Below are positions 11,701 through 19,900 of a DNA stretch of 64,000 nucleotides, piece by piece. The stretch is from Ectocarpus siliculosus (Eukaryota > Sar > Phaeophyceae > Ectocarpales > Ectocarpaceae), in NCBI GenBank assembly GCA_000310025.1, contig FN648905.1, positions 301,404 to 365,403 of the forward strand. The letters run 5' to 3'. The position numbers and the translations under genes were made by a program. The notes beneath the pieces are model-generated. The model was not told the origin of the DNA and ran no database searches. It saw only the letters and a list, made by a program, of their open reading frames with translations. Every line of letters starts with the position of its first letter. Position 1 is the stretch's first letter.

Positions 11701-12845
11701 GTAAGCACGATCTCTTCTCGACGATGCTCCCATTCAGCATAGTCAAAAGGACGGACGTTACGACCCAAGTACTTGTGTGTCTTAGGATCTGGTGCAGCCA
11801 TGATTTTGTCATACGACGTCATATCCCCAAACAACTTCGCTTTTTCAGACATCATAAATTGCTCACCACATGAATAACGTACCCCCAGTACGTCAAAAGC
11901 CGAGGGAGTCCATTGCGAGAACACAGACGGAGGTTTCCAGAAGAGGAGGACGTCATCCGAAGCGTACTCGCATTTGTCATCAAACGGCGGAGCCGGTGCA
12001 GGGCGCAGCGGCAAAGAGCGGGCACCAGGCACGGGCGGGGGTGGGTCAAGCGGACGGGTCCTCATCTCCGACGGGGAGGACCCAGAAAGCGAGGGAGGAG
12101 CGGGCGAAGTCGCTCCGGTCCATGATCCGGAGGGCGGCCTACGGGCGGCGGCTCCGGCGAGGTCAATGTTAGCAGAGGCCATTCGGCTATTAGAGACCTG
12201 TTCGTTAAGAGAAGTCTTTCCTGCGGCAGACGGATATGTGTGAATGGACGCAGGGCGCTCTGGACTACTCCCCCGTGACAAAGGAGCCGAACCTTCCACA
12301 GAACGGTGGGCACTACCATCCGATCCCGATGGCAGTGGTGCAGTCAGCACGTTGTGGGCAGCAGAGGAAGACGCATTCGTATCAGGTGCTGCCACACGGG
12401 GGCAGCGGACGGTCGAAGACAACGAAAGCTGCGAAAGAGAAGGAGAATCGACGGGGTCCCTGACGAGTGTAGAAGAAGGCTCGTGTGCTATCATCCGAGA
12501 AGAGGCCCGGCTGACAATACCAGGAGAGTCTTGGCGAACAGTAGTAGACGAGGTTCTTGTTCCTTCTGTAACCCGAGACGGCGAGGTGAGCAGGGGTGAA
12601 CCACTCGACGTCTTACCTCCCTGTCGCCCACACCACAAAGGTTGTGCCGGAGTGGGTTTGTCATGTCCAATACCAGCAGACGATGAGGTGGGTGACGAGG
12701 AGGCGGGCCGAGAAACTAGACGTGATTTGGGGGCGTGGGGAGTATCCAAAGAAGTAGGCTGTACACGAACATCCTGAGAGACTCCAAAAGGGTGCACGGT
12801 GGTTGCTAGTGACGGTAGTACCGGCTGAACTCCGCCATCGGCATG
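5712..12845 (-). CDS. pol: Pol polyprotein: NADAR, protease, RT, RNase H, integrase, chromodomain, Tudor-like
   Basis: One uninterrupted frame follows the gag TGA. Positions here are counted from GTG 12797 (2361 residues). Residues 1-275 are Ser/Pro-rich linker. Residues 276-440 are a NADAR domain. The protease has LLDSG (D558) and VLLGRDSW near 646. RT spans about 905-1150 with AYLDD at 1062-1066. RNase H has D1218, E1260, D1285 and D1328. A second Ser/Pro/Arg-rich linker covers 1350-1620. Integrase has an HHCC finger (H1739, H1745, C1775, C1778) and a DD35E core (D1808, D1870, E1906). A chromodomain lies at about 2161-2213 and a Tudor/Agenet-like module at about 2270-2325. There is no ATG near the start; translation probably continues from gag by readthrough of TGA 12848-12846, since the frames are the same. 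No enzymatic motif is broken. Confidence 0.93.
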   Translation of the reverse strand, partial: HADGGVQPVLPSLATTVHPFGVSQDVRVQPTSLDTPHAPKSRLVSRPASSSPTSSSAGIGHDKPTPAQPLWCGRQGGKTSSGSPLLTSPSRVTEGTRTSSTTVRQDSPGIVSRASSRMIAHEPSSTLVRDPVDSPSLSQLSLSSTVRCPRVAAPDTNASSSAAHNVLTAPLPSGSDGSAHRSVEGSAPLSRGSSPERPASIHTYPSAAGKTSLNEQVSNSRMASANIDLAGAAARRPPSGSWTGATSPAPPSLSGSSPSEMRTRPLDPPPPVPGARSLPLRPAPAPPFDDKCEYASDDVLLFWKPPSVFSQWTPSAFDVLGVRYSCGEQFMMSEKAKLFGDMTSYDKIMAAPDPKTHKYLGRNVRPFDYAEWEHRREEIVLTGSYAKFAQNRDMKQHLLETGTRLLAEASPFDRVWGIGMSACFPEASVSSKWASSGKNLLGKALMEVRRLLRDHPLSGEALPASTSPAPPISQPSPHGRRRIHEVATAAGSSSREDRGEDPACLHLDAPGDHAPGVHLVASTSACADQPPLLEHGPDLVGGTLLLDSDSYTTRVLLHGGPTATSQLARMALLDSGSPASFVSDSVVTAMIAAGALTAGSVRVSPSRRWGGFGDGPALVTTRSVRLTVNFLHGARATASLAVWACVVPDAAMGHAVLLGRDSWMRFNSRVFTTLPHPGPDGRVMGELTLSPRFTAGACVYATHDDAPASSFHLKYAGSSGISLGPEPALVEVDLVRSSGMPALIGEYLVSFRPEVGALSSPDAFVSNGLQRIPLAGCAELEPGDVIGVSAAPLLRVPVETLKAAPSSTPTAPPSSTSPHRVNAVGPKSGTRRSPDPASAPPPPKPPPQELLDRFSEAQRSSFLRLWTRLPAHMHDIAFDLHNPGWTPEAIDRLADALVEYSDVFSTSKTDFGSCTVMPFTLSVPAGTKPVASRPYRINPLMQKKVDAVLDQYLAAGLIQHSTSPWASPLVVIPKKDGSVRITVNYKRLNALVDLDGQPLPRVDGILDSLYTGKVFSIFDLNSAFHQIVCDEDTVPLTAFCTPTQLFEWLRMPQGANASPSWFVKVINRVVHGLERVLAYLDDVICFDEEPLGHVLNMIEFFKRLRQYNLKLSPGKARVGATHANFLGHIISPAGVSPDGVKVRALTHMPPPTNVKQLRSLLGGLSYYRKFLQNLATKVRPLNSLLKQGVPFKYTPGMVKLVKTLLSELARPPILVFPDWAAVEDNSRPLRLCSDACIDGFGASLEQEQLDGSVRPIVYISRATLPAERNWTVLDLEAGGIVWAIKRLRGYLWSTKFIIYSDHKALESIGKVGEHNARVQRWLEFLSNFTYTLKYRKGSANGNADFLSRLPLPAQDTDTTGPDCIDGVDHAGVFLIRACGLNYHSSSTPEVGLGGLRPPCSAGVFSPPALQTSDFGDFRRHHPRLLDVRSDSPIDYQDSRRSSGVFVVSHVSTSPVPVSCLAPATSRGMSPAASLANRYVHVLSSLPERGPLISSRTRAKTTAASGGTVTGPTYFGRQPRATIVPRASSTARRPSRSRSTNKTIRTGTRPLPSSATSTSAFSSTASAPQMPSPASARAASSVLPSIQVSPGTSPRPMPPPEVTPRSATSPLVEAPRSPASSVGSLVSGLEPTDLDPSHLRACVQSFGTVDWAREQQRESECVVAMRFLSHGSPFPPPSDLLTLSAPLRSPRLDDVLALAAKTRLHTTDENVTLLVHKPAPSPIGRSGGRTTRLPDTGVPRVYVPMLMRPWVLHACHTAASFHLGVHRTQRLLERFYWWIGLDRSVRWWLRACLVCQARKTSRQTAWWPVIAMPLPQGPGTVVGVDFFGPLPVTAKGNSYILLFTDRFSRRADMFAVTAAEFTAKGTAHIFVNQYMTKWGCPTTLLSDNGLHFCSKLSMAIYEMMKIKKVTTSSYHPQTNGGTERVNHTMAQMLAVVVNEQQNDWDIHLPHVEFAYNNSVNQSTGLAPNEIHIGRIPRLPLSVFDHPTVGGHQSLARDQLEYCNLAVDRQRRAYDLVREYNALKISRVERRNSSLLDAIHKLPQFTVGGWAWVYNTAATIRQGVRNDTDHQVLKAKFALSWTGPYKVLAVGPASADATPDGSPLARKLLYLDLPSDLSGPAARCRVSVLRCKPCRNPYEKDDLPQSLPAELSRYVLHSFGDKCPPFHVTADDVSVPVGRLEVDYISGHQLVRGRSGVLAVLYQTHWLGLTTPSWERESDLDQFRRHILLYWSREVCQSKQGNRTYRVARTRAAQRELARNRGERYLPPGADLVLHATWLRRFSISPLLVGARLWYKARDGLWWTGRIGAHQDGSYIVRFLDDPGPSVLPLPAHLYSTALDAVCGSWCLEKHRSRPLGDARDRTPPITDSLPSAVPNISS
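11478..11972 (-). other. NADAR (YbiA-like) domain encoded inside the retrotransposon pol
   Basis: Residues 276-440 of pol show the NADAR pattern in order: FWKPPSVFSQWTPSAF, a Gly-Glu-Gln-Phe block with the conserved Glu (E312), a YLGR block, a KFAQN block, LLETGTRLLAEASP, WGIG (400-403) and the closing GKNLLGKALMEVRRLL. These correspond to the E-H-x-F-Q, LGR, KF-Q, TG-x-x-L-x-E, WG-x-G and G-N-x-LG-x-x-LM blocks of bacterial YbiA/NADAR proteins. The domain is full length (about 150 residues). Known members handle ADP-ribose-type substrates, including ADP-ribosyl-guanine in nucleic acids and riboflavin-pathway intermediates. Its role here is unknown. It is flanked by Ser/Pro-rich linkers and precedes the protease. 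Confidence 0.88.
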
Positions 12846-14591
12846 TCATTTCTTACCCTTCCAGCCCCTCTTAGCCGAAGTGGAAGTCTCCGATGAGGAT
12901 TCTGTGTGCGAGGACTGTTTCATGTCCGATGTGTCAGATGAACGGCGGGCGCGTCCCGAGGAGTGAGCACGGGGTGGGTTGCGTCCGGTAGGTCGTCTAT
13001 ACGAGGTCATGCGCTTTTTCCACCGACTCCAAAGTGTGGGATCTTTTTCCATGCAGAGCTTGATATCATTGTTAAGCAGGCCTGTGGCGTTAATGAACCC
13101 ACGAGTACAAGATTTGAAGGAGTGGTCTTCCCCTAAGCAGTTGAGGCACTTGCCCTTGTACAGCCGAAGCGCGTTGCGGCGGTCTTCAGCCGAGACCAAG
13201 GGGGTGAACAATGGCGGATCATTCTTGGTTAGAGCCATCTCACTAGCGACGTTGTATACCTCTGGAAAGTGTCCTTGCAGCGGCCAGTCGCTGTAGTGCA
13301 ACAGAAAAGGGTCTCGATCATCATAAGGTAGAGGGTCAACACTCATCACCGCAGCCGAAGAACCTGGACTCCACGAAGGGGTCACCGACGACCGCAACGC
13401 CGAAGAAGCTACAGCACGCGAAACAGCAGACGAACTCCGAGCATTCGTGGAAGACACCGAAAAAAAATCGTCACCATGTACCGCCGGCGTGTGCGCGAAT
13501 GCCCGCTTGTCCAACACATCCCACATATCGTCCAAACACGAAGCATGTCGCCCAAAAGGGGCTTCCATGGAGAGCTGCTCATCCTTGTACACCTGTCCAG
13601 ACACTACGGGAAACTGCTTCAACATGGAGTCTCGAACAGCTATCTGCACTTGTGCATCCGAAGGCTTGAACGCGTGATGAGAAACCATGACAGTCATGGC
13701 CAGAGCCTTATAGCGACGAATGTATTCTCCGTACGTCTCGCCGGTGGACACGCCAAAACTACGAAGGCGATCGATCCCCGAGCTCTTGTCTTGAGTGTCC
13801 CAGGCGGCCGCCAATTTCTGGATAAAGAACGCGTACGTCGAGGGCCCGGCCGGTTCCTTGCGCAGATGGTTTTCTACCTGTTGGAAAGTGGCATCAAGAA
13901 ATTCCAGCGTGGCACGGTTGGTGGTTTGACCTTCAACGACAGCAGCACGAACACGTTTGCGCAACAACGGAAGCCATCCTGCGACCCAGGTGGAGGAAGC
14001 GAAAGTCTGCTTGCGTTTGACGTCGCTTTTGTTGAGGATCTCGGTGACCACGCCCTTGCAGCTAGACGCGAAACGAGCAAATTCATCAGGATCAGAACCA
14101 AGGGGCAAGCGTGTGACACTATCAAGTTGGTCCGGCTTCAGCTTGTCCATCTTGTCTTGAATGCGGATGGTGTCGGCCTCCGCTGCAGCGGCGTCCGCAG
14201 CGTCCAAAGCCTCCTGCCTCGTCCTCGCCCCCGTGGAAGACAAAGGCAAGCTAGCATCATCCTGAGGCAACGGCGATGTCGCGTTGGCCGGTGACGCCAT
14301 GACGTGGCCGGTCGCCGGGCGAGGATCGATCAGGATAGACGTACGCGGGAGGGGGGGGGGCACCACCAAAGGCTGTTGTAGCAGAGCTGGGGCGGTCGAC
14401 GCTGATGACACCACCAAAGGCTGTTGCGGCAGAGCTGGAGCGGTCGACGCTGATGACACCACCAAAGGCTGTTGCGGCAGAGCTGGGGCGGTCGACGCTG
14501 ATGACACCACCAAAGGCTGTTGCGGCAGAGCTGGGGCGGCCGGCGCTGATGACGATGACACTGCCAGGACCACAATGGATTCGAAACCCAT
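12846..14591 (-). CDS. gag: Gag polyprotein with CCHC zinc knuckle
   Basis: The frame encodes 581 residues from ATG 14591. It is open up to 14768, but that extension reads through the LTR and primer site, so 14591 is preferred. The N-terminus has four 16-residue repeats containing QQPLVVSSASTAPALP. A charged Gag core follows (DKMDKLKPDQLDSVTRL onwards, then a capsid-like helical region). One zinc knuckle, CLNCLGEDHSFKSC (CX2CX4HX4C), lies at about residues 482-495. The C-terminus is basic and Ser-rich and ends KGWKGKK before TGA. It should package element RNA in cytoplasmic particles. The stop is followed by an open frame into pol with no frame change. Confidence 0.88.
   Translation of the reverse strand: MGFESIVVLAVSSSSAPAAPALPQQPLVVSSASTAPALPQQPLVVSSASTAPALPQQPLVVSSASTAPALLQQPLVVPPPLPRTSILIDPRPATGHVMASPANATSPLPQDDASLPLSSTGARTRQEALDAADAAAAEADTIRIQDKMDKLKPDQLDSVTRLPLGSDPDEFARFASSCKGVVTEILNKSDVKRKQTFASSTWVAGWLPLLRKRVRAAVVEGQTTNRATLEFLDATFQQVENHLRKEPAGPSTYAFFIQKLAAAWDTQDKSSGIDRLRSFGVSTGETYGEYIRRYKALAMTVMVSHHAFKPSDAQVQIAVRDSMLKQFPVVSGQVYKDEQLSMEAPFGRHASCLDDMWDVLDKRAFAHTPAVHGDDFFSVSSTNARSSSAVSRAVASSALRSSVTPSWSPGSSAAVMSVDPLPYDDRDPFLLHYSDWPLQGHFPEVYNVASEMALTKNDPPLFTPLVSAEDRRNALRLYKGKCLNCLGEDHSFKSCTRGFINATGLLNNDIKLCMEKDPTLWSRWKKRMTSYRRPTGRNPPRAHSSGRARRSSDTSDMKQSSHTESSSETSTSAKRGWKGKK
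14357..14557 (-). repeat. 48-bp in-frame tandem repeat in gag
   Basis: Four copies of a 48-bp unit (for example from GCTGATGACACC) encode a 16-residue Pro/Ala/Ser-rich repeat. Copies two and three are nearly identical and the outer copies differ at a few sites. Because the unit is a multiple of three, copy number can change without breaking gag. Confidence 0.85.
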
Positions 14592-14604
14592 TGTGATTTC
14601 ACGC

Positions 14605-14632
14605 GCAGGTTCATATCCTGCCGCTGACGCCA
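14605..14632 (-). promoter_or_regulatory. Primer binding site matching a whole tRNA T-arm plus acceptor end
   Basis: Read on the plus strand, this is the 3' end of a tRNA: T-stem GCAGG, 7-base loop TTCATAT, T-stem CCTGC, acceptor CGCTGAC, discriminator G, then CCA (14630-14632). The element-sense strand, starting TGGCGTCAGCGG two bases after the LTR, is therefore a primer site with complementarity far beyond the usual 18 bases. The loop has T rather than the near-universal A at position 58. The tRNA identity is not determined; its acceptor 5' strand should read GTCAGCG. Confidence 0.75.
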
Positions 14633-14634
14633 AG

Positions 14635-14932
14635 TTTAAAGGAGGGGAAGCCGTGGGTGGTAGCTTGCTCCTAGAGATAGATGAAGGTAGGTTCTGTCGT
14701 TGACACGCTTGTCCACGATCACGTAGAGATGAGAAAGTTGCTTGTTGTTGCTGAGAGACGATCAGCAAGGGTCTGAGGTGAAGTGGGGATCCAACTTCAC
14801 CTCAGGGGGGTACGCAGACTAGACAAAATCCTAAGAGGGTAGGTGTCTGAAGGGTATACCTCCTGAGACCGACCCACATCCTATCAACAATAAGATGTAC
14901 CCTATTTAAGCTAGCAGCCACACTCCTTAACA
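14635..14932 (-). repeat. 5' LTR
   Basis: The partner of the 4145-4442 repeat, also 298 bp. It is followed by the primer site on the inner side and GCAG target DNA on the outer side. An AT-rich TTAAATAGGG box near its 5' end is the likely core promoter. Confidence 0.9.
14901..14911 (-). promoter_or_regulatory. TATA-like box in the 5' LTR
   Basis: CTTAAATAGGG on the minus strand lies about 20-30 bases inside the LTR and is duplicated at 4411-4421 in the 3' LTR. Position and composition fit a core promoter for the element RNA; this is inference from sequence only. Confidence 0.4.
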
Positions 14933-14936
14933 GCAG
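14933..14936. repeat. Target-site duplication GCAG, right copy
   Basis: The same GCAG as at 4141-4144, immediately outside the element's 5' LTR. The uninterrupted pre-insertion sequence would have had a single GCAG here. Confidence 0.55.
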
Positions 14937-15237
14937 CCAAAAGTGTGTTCATTCGAAAGCTCTCGTTCATAGCTTTCACATGATATATAGTTTGCTGTGT
15001 GAATCGTCTGCATAGTGGAGATATTAACCAATTGTGCCTGGGCTGGGGGCCGGAAAAATACCACTGCTGTACACGTCCACGACATCGTAAAAGACGACTT
15101 GCGTCGGAAAGTTGACAAGCAAGAGTTTGTCCGCCTGGAAGGAGATGCTCTTGCTAATGCAGACAACGCTGCACGGCACGCTTAGGCTGAAGTCCAGGAC
15201 ATGACAGCCGCCGAAACGCTCACGCGGAGGGATCTAG

Positions 15238-16173
15238 AGCAGTACGGGGCGGATCCCACAACTGGTGGAGACGCTGAAAAACACGAAGATCCTTGACATG
15301 CTGCATTTCAAGGATGCTGCCAGGGGTGATGCATCAGGGCTCGCCGGGATGGTGAAGGACATCTGGAAAACGTTCAGCAAACACCATCTAAAAGTGGCTA
15401 ATCACTACGTGAAGAACCTACAGGCGGCGTTTCGAGTGGCACGGCTCCCGTGCTTGGAGTCTTTGGTGTTCACGCTCACATACGGAGGACTCCCGTTGGG
15501 GCTCGATCTCCCCGAACGTGACCTGTACGAGAACCACTTGCAGTTCAAGGATGTCTCGGGGTTCGGTGTGGCTACGAGGGCGGTGCTGGCCAAGGCAAAG
15601 AGAGAAGGCGATTTCTACGGCTTTTTGAACTACGCCCCCGTCATTAAGCTACTCTCCGTCACCCGACCCGTCGAGATGGGTCGAGTCCAGCCCACCAGCG
15701 AGCACTCAAATACTGTCGCCAAATGCCGGAAGTCCTTTCGGGAGATGAGGGCTGTTTTCGCCTACTCCGGGTCGACCACCCGGGAAAAGGACATGGGGGC
15801 CGCGTGGACGGTGCACGAAGCCTACTGCCTCCACTACGCTTCGAGCATAAAGGTCGCGGCCACCCGTCTTGAAAATGCGCAGAAGAAGATGGGCGGTGGC
15901 GTAAAGAAATCCAACGGGAGGATACCAGACATGACAGCGAAGGAGTGGAATAAATGCGTCACCATCATGGATACGGTGGTGAGGCGCAGCTCATGCGATG
16001 CCATAATGGAGGATGTTGGAGCAGAGGGGATCAAGATGTGCCAAGAAGTTCTCCTGGTGGACCCAGACACCATCGGCCACACCGTCGACGAGGCCCTCTT
16101 CATGCCTGGGGTACGCGAGAAAGAGATCAGGAGCATAGTGAAGCGTCTCAAGGGCAAGTTTGGCGCTGCTGAG
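15238..16173 (+). CDS. Hypothetical protein exon
   Basis: An open frame from after TAG 15235-15237 to a good donor (GAG then GTGAGA) at 16174; without splicing it would stop at 16209. It gives about 312 residues with balanced composition, rich in Lys, Arg and Glu, and no signal peptide or membrane segment. Segments such as NHYVKNLQAAFRVARLPC and KEIRSIVKRLKGKFGAAE look like soluble helical protein. There is no ATG at the start, and an acceptor-like AG (CTAGAGCAG) precedes it, so this is likely an internal exon. A second open frame at about 15067-15180 just upstream ends in TAG. I do not recognise the family. Confidence 0.5.
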
Positions 16174-16307
16174 GTGAGATTTCAAAGGGATTGGACTGAG
16201 TTCAAGTAACTTGTCTCGAAGACTTGAACATTAAATCAGCACTATTTACAACGGGATGGGTTTTTCTCTCGTGTTTGTTTTTGCTCAGATCGCTCTCTTC
16301 AGCTGGC

Positions 16308-16950
16308 ATGGCTCTCCTGGACGGGATTCACAACATCTGCCTTCGGTCACAATATCTGCTCATGATGGTGGCACGCGAAGGCTACAGGAAACTACAGCTA
16401 AACGCTCACGGTGAGTACGTGGTGCTGACGGAGGTACTTCTTCCCCTGGAAAACAAGAGCACCAGGTCCACAGACAAAACCGTTGACGGCACCTGTATCA
16501 CCCACTTCAAGGGACCCGATACGGAAAAGGTTTGCGGTGATGCTTGTCATCCTTCACCCGCTGATGCGGAAGCTACTCCCGCAAGGAAAGCAGCTGTGCG
16601 CCGAGGTTGGCCCCTTCACCGCAAGCGGCGAGGTGTTCACCGACACCCAGTTGCAGCATCTCTTCGAGCACATCGGGTGGAACTTGATCGGGATCCCGAA
16701 GTGGGGGTACAATATCAACCGCTCCCTCATCATCACGGACGCTTGTATTGTGGCTTTTCAACAAGGCAAATACGCCAAATGTCCCATGATGGATGCTGTA
16801 CGCTACGGGGCTCGCATGAGCGAGGATCAGATGCTGGGAAACTACAACCAAGCAAGCTACGGAGTGTTGAATGCGACCCCGTCTTCTGATGCATACAAGT
16901 GTGGATCGTTGGCCAGAGTTAGTCGGCTTAGGATGGAACACGCGAACACG
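16308..16950 (+). pseudogene. Degenerate downstream exon(s), possibly tyrosine-recombinase-like
   Basis: Coding-like sequence starts near MALLDGIHNICLRSQYLL and continues to about 16530, where the frame shifts by one base (after PDTEK). It then continues with RFAVMLVILHPLMRKL to GNYNQASYGV near 16865. The acceptors available near 16290 and 16302 do not match the phase of the preceding exon, so the locus appears broken. The last part has Arg (INRSLIITDA), Arg (VRYGARMSED) and a following Tyr (LGNYNQ), in an order reminiscent of the C-terminal half of tyrosine recombinases. That resemblance is weak. The 3' end runs into the satellite array. Confidence 0.35.
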
Positions 16951-19900
16951 CGAAGAGGTCTTTGTCATTTCATACTGCATCCGTGTTGTGCTCGTGGCCA
17001 TGCTATGAGGTAACAAACAACTAGTATGAATCCAATAAATATTCAGTGGTGGTAACACAACATATGGTCTGCAAACGTATTCCTGAAGGTGAAACTCAGC
17101 CTCAGGGTCACCTCTTTGAGAATCCTAAATAGAGAAACCGACCACCGACGACCTGACCGCGGAGGACCCAGTGGCCGAACGCGTGAAGACACAATCGAAG
17201 ACGCGAACAAGCGAACACGTAGGACGCGAACACGCGAACACGCGAACAAGCGAAAAAACCAACACGCGAACACACGAACACGTGAAGACACAAGCGAACA
17301 CGCGAATACGCGAACACGTAAGACGCGAACAAGCCAACAAGCGAACAAGCCAACACGTGAACATACGAACACGTGAAGACACAAGCGAACACGCGAACAA
17401 GCCAACCCGCAAACACGCAAGCACGTGAAGACACAAGCGAAGACGCGGACAAGCGAACAAGTCTACACGCGAACACGAGAACCCGCGAACACGCTAACAC
17501 ACAAACACGCGAACACGTAAGACGCGAACACGCGAACAAGCGAACAAGCCAATACGCGAAGACACAAGCAAAGAGGCGAACAAGGGAACACGCGAACATG
17601 TAAGACGCGAACACGCGAAGAGGTCTTTGTCTGTCATTTCATACCGGATCCGTGTTGTGCTCGTGGACATGTCTTGAGATATCAAACAACTATGGTTTGA
17701 ATCCAAGAAATATATGGTGGTGGTAACACAGGATATGGTCTAAAAACGTATTCCTGAAGCTGAAACTCACCCTCAGGGTCACATATCTGACAATCCAAAA
17801 ACAAAGAGAAACCGAGCACCGACGACCTGACATCCGTAGACCCGGTGGCCGAACACATGAACACGAGAACACGTGAACACGAAAACACGCGAACACGCGA
17901 AGAGGTCTTTGTCATTTTCTACCGGATCCGTGTTGTGCTCGTGGCCATGTTACGAGGTATCAAACAACTGTGGTTTGAATGCAATAAATATTCAGTGGTG
18001 GTCACACAACAAATGGTCTGGAAACGTAATCCTGAAGCTGAAACTCAGCCTCAGAGTCAATCTTCGGGGATCCTAAATAGAGAAACCGAGCACCGACGAC
18101 CTGACCGCCGAGGACCCGGTGGCCGAACACGTGAAGACACAAGAGAAGACGCGAACACGTAAGACGCGAAGACGCGAACAAGCGAACAAGCCAACACGCG
18201 AATACACGAACAAGTGAAGACACAAGCGAACCCGCGAACACGCTAACAACACGCGAACACGTAAACCGCGAACAAGCGAACAAGCCAACACGCGAACACG
18301 TAAGACGCGGAGACGCGAACAAGCGAACAAGCCAATACACGAACACTCGAACACGTCAAGACACAAGCGAACACGCGAATTAGCGAACACGCGAACAAAC
18401 GAACACGCGAACACGGGAACACGAGGAGAACACGCGAACGCGAAAGACGCAAACACGCGAACAAGCGAACAAGCCAATACGCGAACCACTACCACGTGAA
18501 GACACAAGCGAACACGCGATCAACCGAACACGCGAACACGAGAACACGCGAACACGCAAGACGCGGAGACGCGAACAAGCGACCAAGCCAATACGCGAAC
18601 CACTACCACGTGAAAACACAAGCGAAGACGCGAACAAGCGAAGACGCGATCAAGCGAACCCGCGAACGCGCGAACACGTAAGACGCAAGCGCGCGAAGAG
18701 GTCTTTGTCATTTCATACCGGCTCCGTGTTGTGCTCGTGGCCATGCTATGAGGCAACAAACAACTTGGTTTGAATCCAATAAATATTTATGGTCTGCAAA
18801 CGAAATCCTGAAGCTGAAACTCAGCCTCAGGGCCACATCTTTGAGAATCCTAAAAAGAGAAACCGACCACCGACGATCTGACCGCCATGGACCCGGTGGC
18901 CGAACGCATGAAGACACAATCGAAGACGCGAACAAGCAAACACGTAACACGCGAACACGCGAAAAACCCAACACGCGAACACACGAACACGTGAAGACAC
19001 AAGCGAACACGCTAACACGCTAACACGCTAACACGCGAATACGCGAACACGTTAGACGCGAACAAGCGAACAAGCGAACAAGCCAACACGTGAACATACG
19101 GCCACGTGAAGACACAAACGAACACGCGAACAAGCGAATAAGCCAACTGTGCTCGTGGCCATGCTATGAGGTAACAAACAACTATGGTTTAAATCCAATC
19201 AATACTCAGTGGTGGTAACACAAGAAATGGTCTAAAAACGTATTCCTGAAGGTGAAACTCACCCTCAGGGTCACATCTCTGACATTCCAAAAAAGAGAAA
19301 CCGAGCACCGACGACCTGACCGCCGTGGACCCGGTGGCCGAACACATGAACACGAGAGCAAACACGCGAACACGCGAACAAGCGAACACGCGAACACGCG
19401 AAGAGGTCTTTGTCATTTCATACCGGCTCCGTGTTGGGGCCGTGGCCATGCCACGAGGTAACAAACAACTGTGGTTTGAATCCAAGAAATATTCAGTGGT
19501 GGTCACACAACAAATGGTCTGGAAACGTAATCCTGAAGCTGAAACTCAGCCTCAGGGTCAATCTTCGGGGATCCTAAATAGAGAAACTGACCACCGACGA
19601 CCTGACCGCCGAGGACCCGGTGGCCGAACACGTGAAGACACAAGCGCAGACGCGAACACGCGAACACGTAAGACGCGAAGATGCGAACAAGCGAACAAGC
19701 CAACACGCGAACACACGAACAAGCGAACAAGCCAACACGGGAACGCACGAACACGTGAAGACACAAGCGACCCCGCGAACCCGCAAACACGCGAACACGC
19801 GAACAAGCGAACAAGCCAACACGCGAACACACGAACAAGTGAAGACACAAGCGAACCCGCGAACACGCTAACACGCAAACACGCGAACACGAAAACACGC

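Larger units (their letters stand above)
4145..14932 (-). mobile_element. Complete Ty3/gypsy LTR retrotransposon with NADAR domain in pol
   Basis: A 10.8-kb element on the minus strand. Order from its 5' end: LTR (14932-14635), primer site (14632 downwards), gag (14591-12846), one in-frame TGA, pol (to 5712), a 1.27-kb 3' untranslated region, and LTR (4442-4145). Pol has the order protease, RT, RNase H, integrase, chromodomain, which defines Ty3/gypsy chromoviruses. The two LTRs look identical by eye and all enzymatic motifs are intact, so the insertion should be recent. Unusual points are the NADAR domain, the same-frame gag/pol stop, the Tudor-like C-terminus and the T-arm-long primer match. 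Confidence 0.92.

Noticed and set aside
6027-12777. Numerous plus-strand and other-frame open frames over pol (for example 9102-10028)
   Set aside because: Shadows of the pol frame in GC-rich coding DNA; no domains.
14592-14768. Upstream start of gag at 14768
   Set aside because: The extension encodes the LTR and primer site, and the same peptide is encoded in the 3' LTR where no gag follows. ATG 14591 is the better start.
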